Under the pieces are notes generated by a model. It was given only the letters and a program-made list of their open reading frames with translations. It was not told the DNA's origin and did not search any database. Positions 58,221 through 64,000 of a DNA stretch of 64,000 nucleotides are shown here, piece by piece (within the stretch, counting starts at the first letter, position 1; each line of letters starts with the position of its first letter). The translations under genes were made by a program, and so were the position numbers. The stretch is taken from contig JACGWO010000012.1 of the NCBI GenBank assembly GCA_034509735.1, positions 25,883,188 to 25,947,187 of the forward strand. The letters run 5' to 3'. This stretch comes from Sesamum alatum. Taxonomy: Eukaryota > Streptophyta > Magnoliopsida > Lamiales > Pedaliaceae.

Positions 58221-59677
58221 CTAATTTTTTGGTATATTTTTTCCCACAATTTTCGCGGGAGTAATCCTAAGAAGATTTCCCGGCTTACCAGGAACAGCCC
58301 CTTTGATCATCACAACATTGAGATCATTGTCAATCTTGACAATCTTCAGCTTTCGTATCTTTGTCTTGGTGCCTCCCATTTGCCCAGGCATTTTTTTTCC
58401 TTTGTACACACGCCCAGGAGTAGTCCCTGCACCAATGGATCCGAGTTGTCTATGGCTCTTGGACCCATGAGTCATAAGACCTCTTTTGAAGTTATGTCTC
58501 TTTATTCCACCTGATAAAACAGGCTAATCAGCTTTAATATCAATTGTAACTAGCAGATTTACAGATTTATGCTGATTTAAGATCAGGAAACAACTAATAC
58601 TACCTTCTTCAACAGACAAAAAAAGGAAGGGCAAAGATTATCCAACTAATGCATAATAACTGTTCCCTCAGCTGAACAGAAAGGAGTGAGGCAGGTATCC
58701 ACAAAGGTCCATAGAAAAATATTTCCCCTCTTGTTATGCGTGATTTTTCATGCATTGAGCCAGGCAGTCAAAAATGCAACAAAGGACACAACTCACATCA
58801 CGAGATTAATGCCAATAATACTTAAGATTAAAATACGATCAGATTTTCAAGACGCAGACCTCCAGGAATGTGAAATTATCAATTTCAGCATGTGTAATTG
58901 AATTATATCTCTTCACATTCAACAACAAGAATAATTATAGTAATGGATATTGTCGCCTCAACTCGGCAGAGAAACTCATAAACAAAAGCATCCCATCAAT
59001 GCACCATTTTATGTTCCAGAAAACACCAAAGCATTGACGGAGCTACTGCAAAGCGCAAACATGCAACAGCAAATTTAAACCCAAAGAACACCCCACCAAA
59101 AGAAAGAAAAGAAAAGAAAGTAAGTACCTTGAAACCCTTTTCCGATGGTAGTCCCGGAAACATCTACCAAATCTCCTTCCTTAAAGAGCTCATCCACCAC
59201 CAGCCGCTGATTAGGCTCAAAACCTTCAATGGACTGCAGCCTGAACTCCTGCAGGTGCCGCAGTGGAATAATTCCAGACTTCTCCAAATGCCCTAACTCC
59301 GGTTTAGTCAATTTGCGGTCTCGGACCCTTCGGTACCCGACTTGAACCGCATCATACCCATCAGTGGCCTCAGTCTTCACCTGAGTGACAATGTTGCCCT
59401 CACGGAAGCCGACAACGGTGACTGGAATTACGGCACCCGAGGAATCGAAGTATGACATCATCCCTAATTTGGTTGCCATGACGCCTATTCCAGCCTCCAT
59501 AGAGGCGGAAATGAGAGGGGATCGGCTGGAGGAAGCATTGAGGGAGAGGGACGAGAGGCGTCTAATAGGGAGGCGTAGGAGGAAGGAAGAGGAGGGGGTG
59601 GCGGTGGCGGTAGCCGCGGCGGAGGAGGAGAAAGGCTTGGTGGTGGGATTGGTGGCGGAGAGGGAAGAAATTGACAT
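58221..59677 (-). CDS. RPL3: Plastid (50S) ribosomal protein L3
   Basis: Two exons (59128-59677 and 58221-58510, minus strand) join in phase to 279 residues. The first 59 are Ser/Ala/Thr/Arg-rich without acidic residues ([20 protein letters not shown]), a typical plastid transit peptide. The mature part begins near [19 protein letters not shown]. It includes DAVQVGYRR, then TTIGKGFQ, where exon 1 ends. Exon 2 carries the L3 signature ([20 protein letters not shown], then [18 protein letters not shown]). Bacterial-type L3 binds 23S rRNA near the peptidyl-transferase centre and starts large-subunit assembly. Length and splice phase fit a functional gene. A mitochondrial L3 is the alternative; the transit peptide favours the plastid. 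Confidence 0.9.
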
Positions 59678-59727
59678 TGTGAGAATAGTGGGAGAGCGAC
59701 GAGTATACTTCTGGTTTTCTTATCCAC

Positions 59728-60716
59728 ACCCCACCCGGGAAGATAGAGTGGCAGGATACTCTGCTATTCAGTGCAATGCTCCGCGATGCCTAGACGTGAT
59801 CCTGTGTCTTTCAGTTCACTGCTCCGGACCGGATATGAAATATGTCATAATTACAGAAATTTCTCATTAAATTGAAAATTACATTTACTACCCCAAAAAT
59901 TTTGTAAAACTTTACTAGTCCAACCATGTGGAGAAAATCCATGAATGTAAATTTCTATGGAACAAGAAATTTTTCATAATTGTCACAGATTAAAAGGGTG
60001 TAGACATAATTTAGCCTCAATAATATTTTTTATTCCCTAAACAAAAAATATTTATAAAAAACTTTATGTTTTAATGGTGAATCAAAAGTATAAATAAACA
60101 TATGCTATGTATCTATTTTTTTAATGATATTGCTCATTGCTATTAAAAACACTACGATTAAAAACAGACTATCAACCCACATTCATGGGACTCAACCTCA
60201 CAAGTAACAACTGAGAGAGACCATCCTTAGTTGTCCGTAAGAAGAGAAACTTCAAATACAAATGAATCTTAGTGAATCAGCTTCTACAAAAACAATAAGA
60301 AAACCAAACTCCAAAACCCAAAAAAGAAAGAAAGAAAGAAATGCAAACTACATAGTCCTTGAAGTAGAACTCACTGCAGAGCAAAAACACCAATGATCTG
60401 GCCTATTATTTAATGGTTGTAATCAAGCTACAGCAACTAGTTTACTGAAATAAAATGAAAATTCTTCCTATCTCAAGACAATCATAAATCTCAATAAGGG
60501 TAGGCTCATTTTGGAAGAACAAATCGACAACAGACCGATTTATGATTCTAGTTACGGATACTAGTTTCTTTCTCCCTTGATAACAGGGATAGCTTGAAAG
60601 CAATGCTCGTGAGCTACGTATAATCAAAGAAAAACTCAGTACAACAAATTTCTTGTAGTGTTTGCTCAAAACCATGTTGATGAAGCTATAAGGTTCGTCC
60701 TCCAAGGTCTGCTTGG
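59728..60716. other. Intergenic or 3' flank between L3 and the UGPase-like gene
   Basis: The first part is the L3 promoter and leader. AT-rich DNA follows, with a (GAAA)n tract near 60325-60340. Minus-strand text at 60442-60705 is an open frame that might be a last exon of the UGPase-like gene, after a donor at 60800. I cannot confirm it. Confidence 0.35.
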
Positions 60717-63797
<3,081 letters not shown>

Positions 63798-64000
63798 CTA
63801 TTCCTTCACATGTAAAAGGAAAACTCAACATGTTTTACAGATATTTCAAACATGCATACTCTCACTAGGAACAAAACATCAGAATCGCCGCAGTTCACAT
63901 AGTAAATTTCTCAGCTGCATGACAAGATGAAATTTTAAGAATGCATAGGGAGCAATCAAGACATTCTGAACAAACAAATGACAGCATCTTCTTCATATTC

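Noticed and set aside
59385..59870. 161-codon plus-strand open frame over the L3 first exon
   Set aside because: Antisense to the L3 exon and leader, Glu/Arg-rich only because the sense strand codes a Ser/Pro/Ala transit peptide.

Overview
The window is nuclear DNA of a flowering plant, most likely a eudicot. The evidence is GT-AG introns, single-copy plant families (DYW-class PPR, plastid sigma factor SIG2, CNGC channel, plastid L3, RWP-RK, DUF1005), AT-rich intergenic DNA, and many MITE- and SINE-type repeats. The species cannot be fixed from sequence alone; an asterid is a guess. All exon models were built by eye from splice signals, reading phase and family knowledge.

Layout. 0.4-3.1 kb (-): DYW-type PPR editing factor. 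5.2-8.0 kb: a tail-to-tail pair of intronless CDR1/nepenthesin-like aspartic proteases. 9.4-11.0 kb (+): fasciclin-like arabinogalactan protein. 14.0-16.4 kb (+): a three-exon gene that appears to join a copia gag-like N-terminus to a plant B3 DNA-binding domain, with a MITE in each intron. 18.6-20.3 kb (+): RWP-RK factor. 20.7-22.4 kb (-): DUF1005/ASG1-like protein. 24.2-33.4 kb: gene-poor repeat-rich stretch. 33.4-34.3 kb (-): Gly/Pro/His-rich GPRP protein. 38.9-41.0 kb (+): organelle-type alpha/beta hydrolase. 41.4-44.3 kb (-) and 45.0-49.7 kb (+): SWIB-domain protein and plastid sigma factor SIG2, head to head. 52.5-56.9 kb (+): CNGC channel. 58.2-59.7 kb (-): plastid ribosomal protein L3. 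60.7-64 kb (-): 3' part of a diverged UDP-glucose pyrophosphorylase-like gene running off the window.

The genes do not form an operon-like system. The one suggestive functional neighbourhood is the SWIB/SIG2 pair, two organelle gene-expression proteins sharing about 0.7 kb of upstream DNA, with plastid L3 further along. Non-coding DNA holds at least three foldback MITE families, several with 9-10 bp target duplications typical of Mutator-like elements, and a tRNA-headed SINE. The most unusual observations are the gag-B3 fusion, the UGPase-like gene that lacks conserved core segments yet keeps every exon open, and CT microsatellites starting exactly at the 5' splice site in two unrelated genes.
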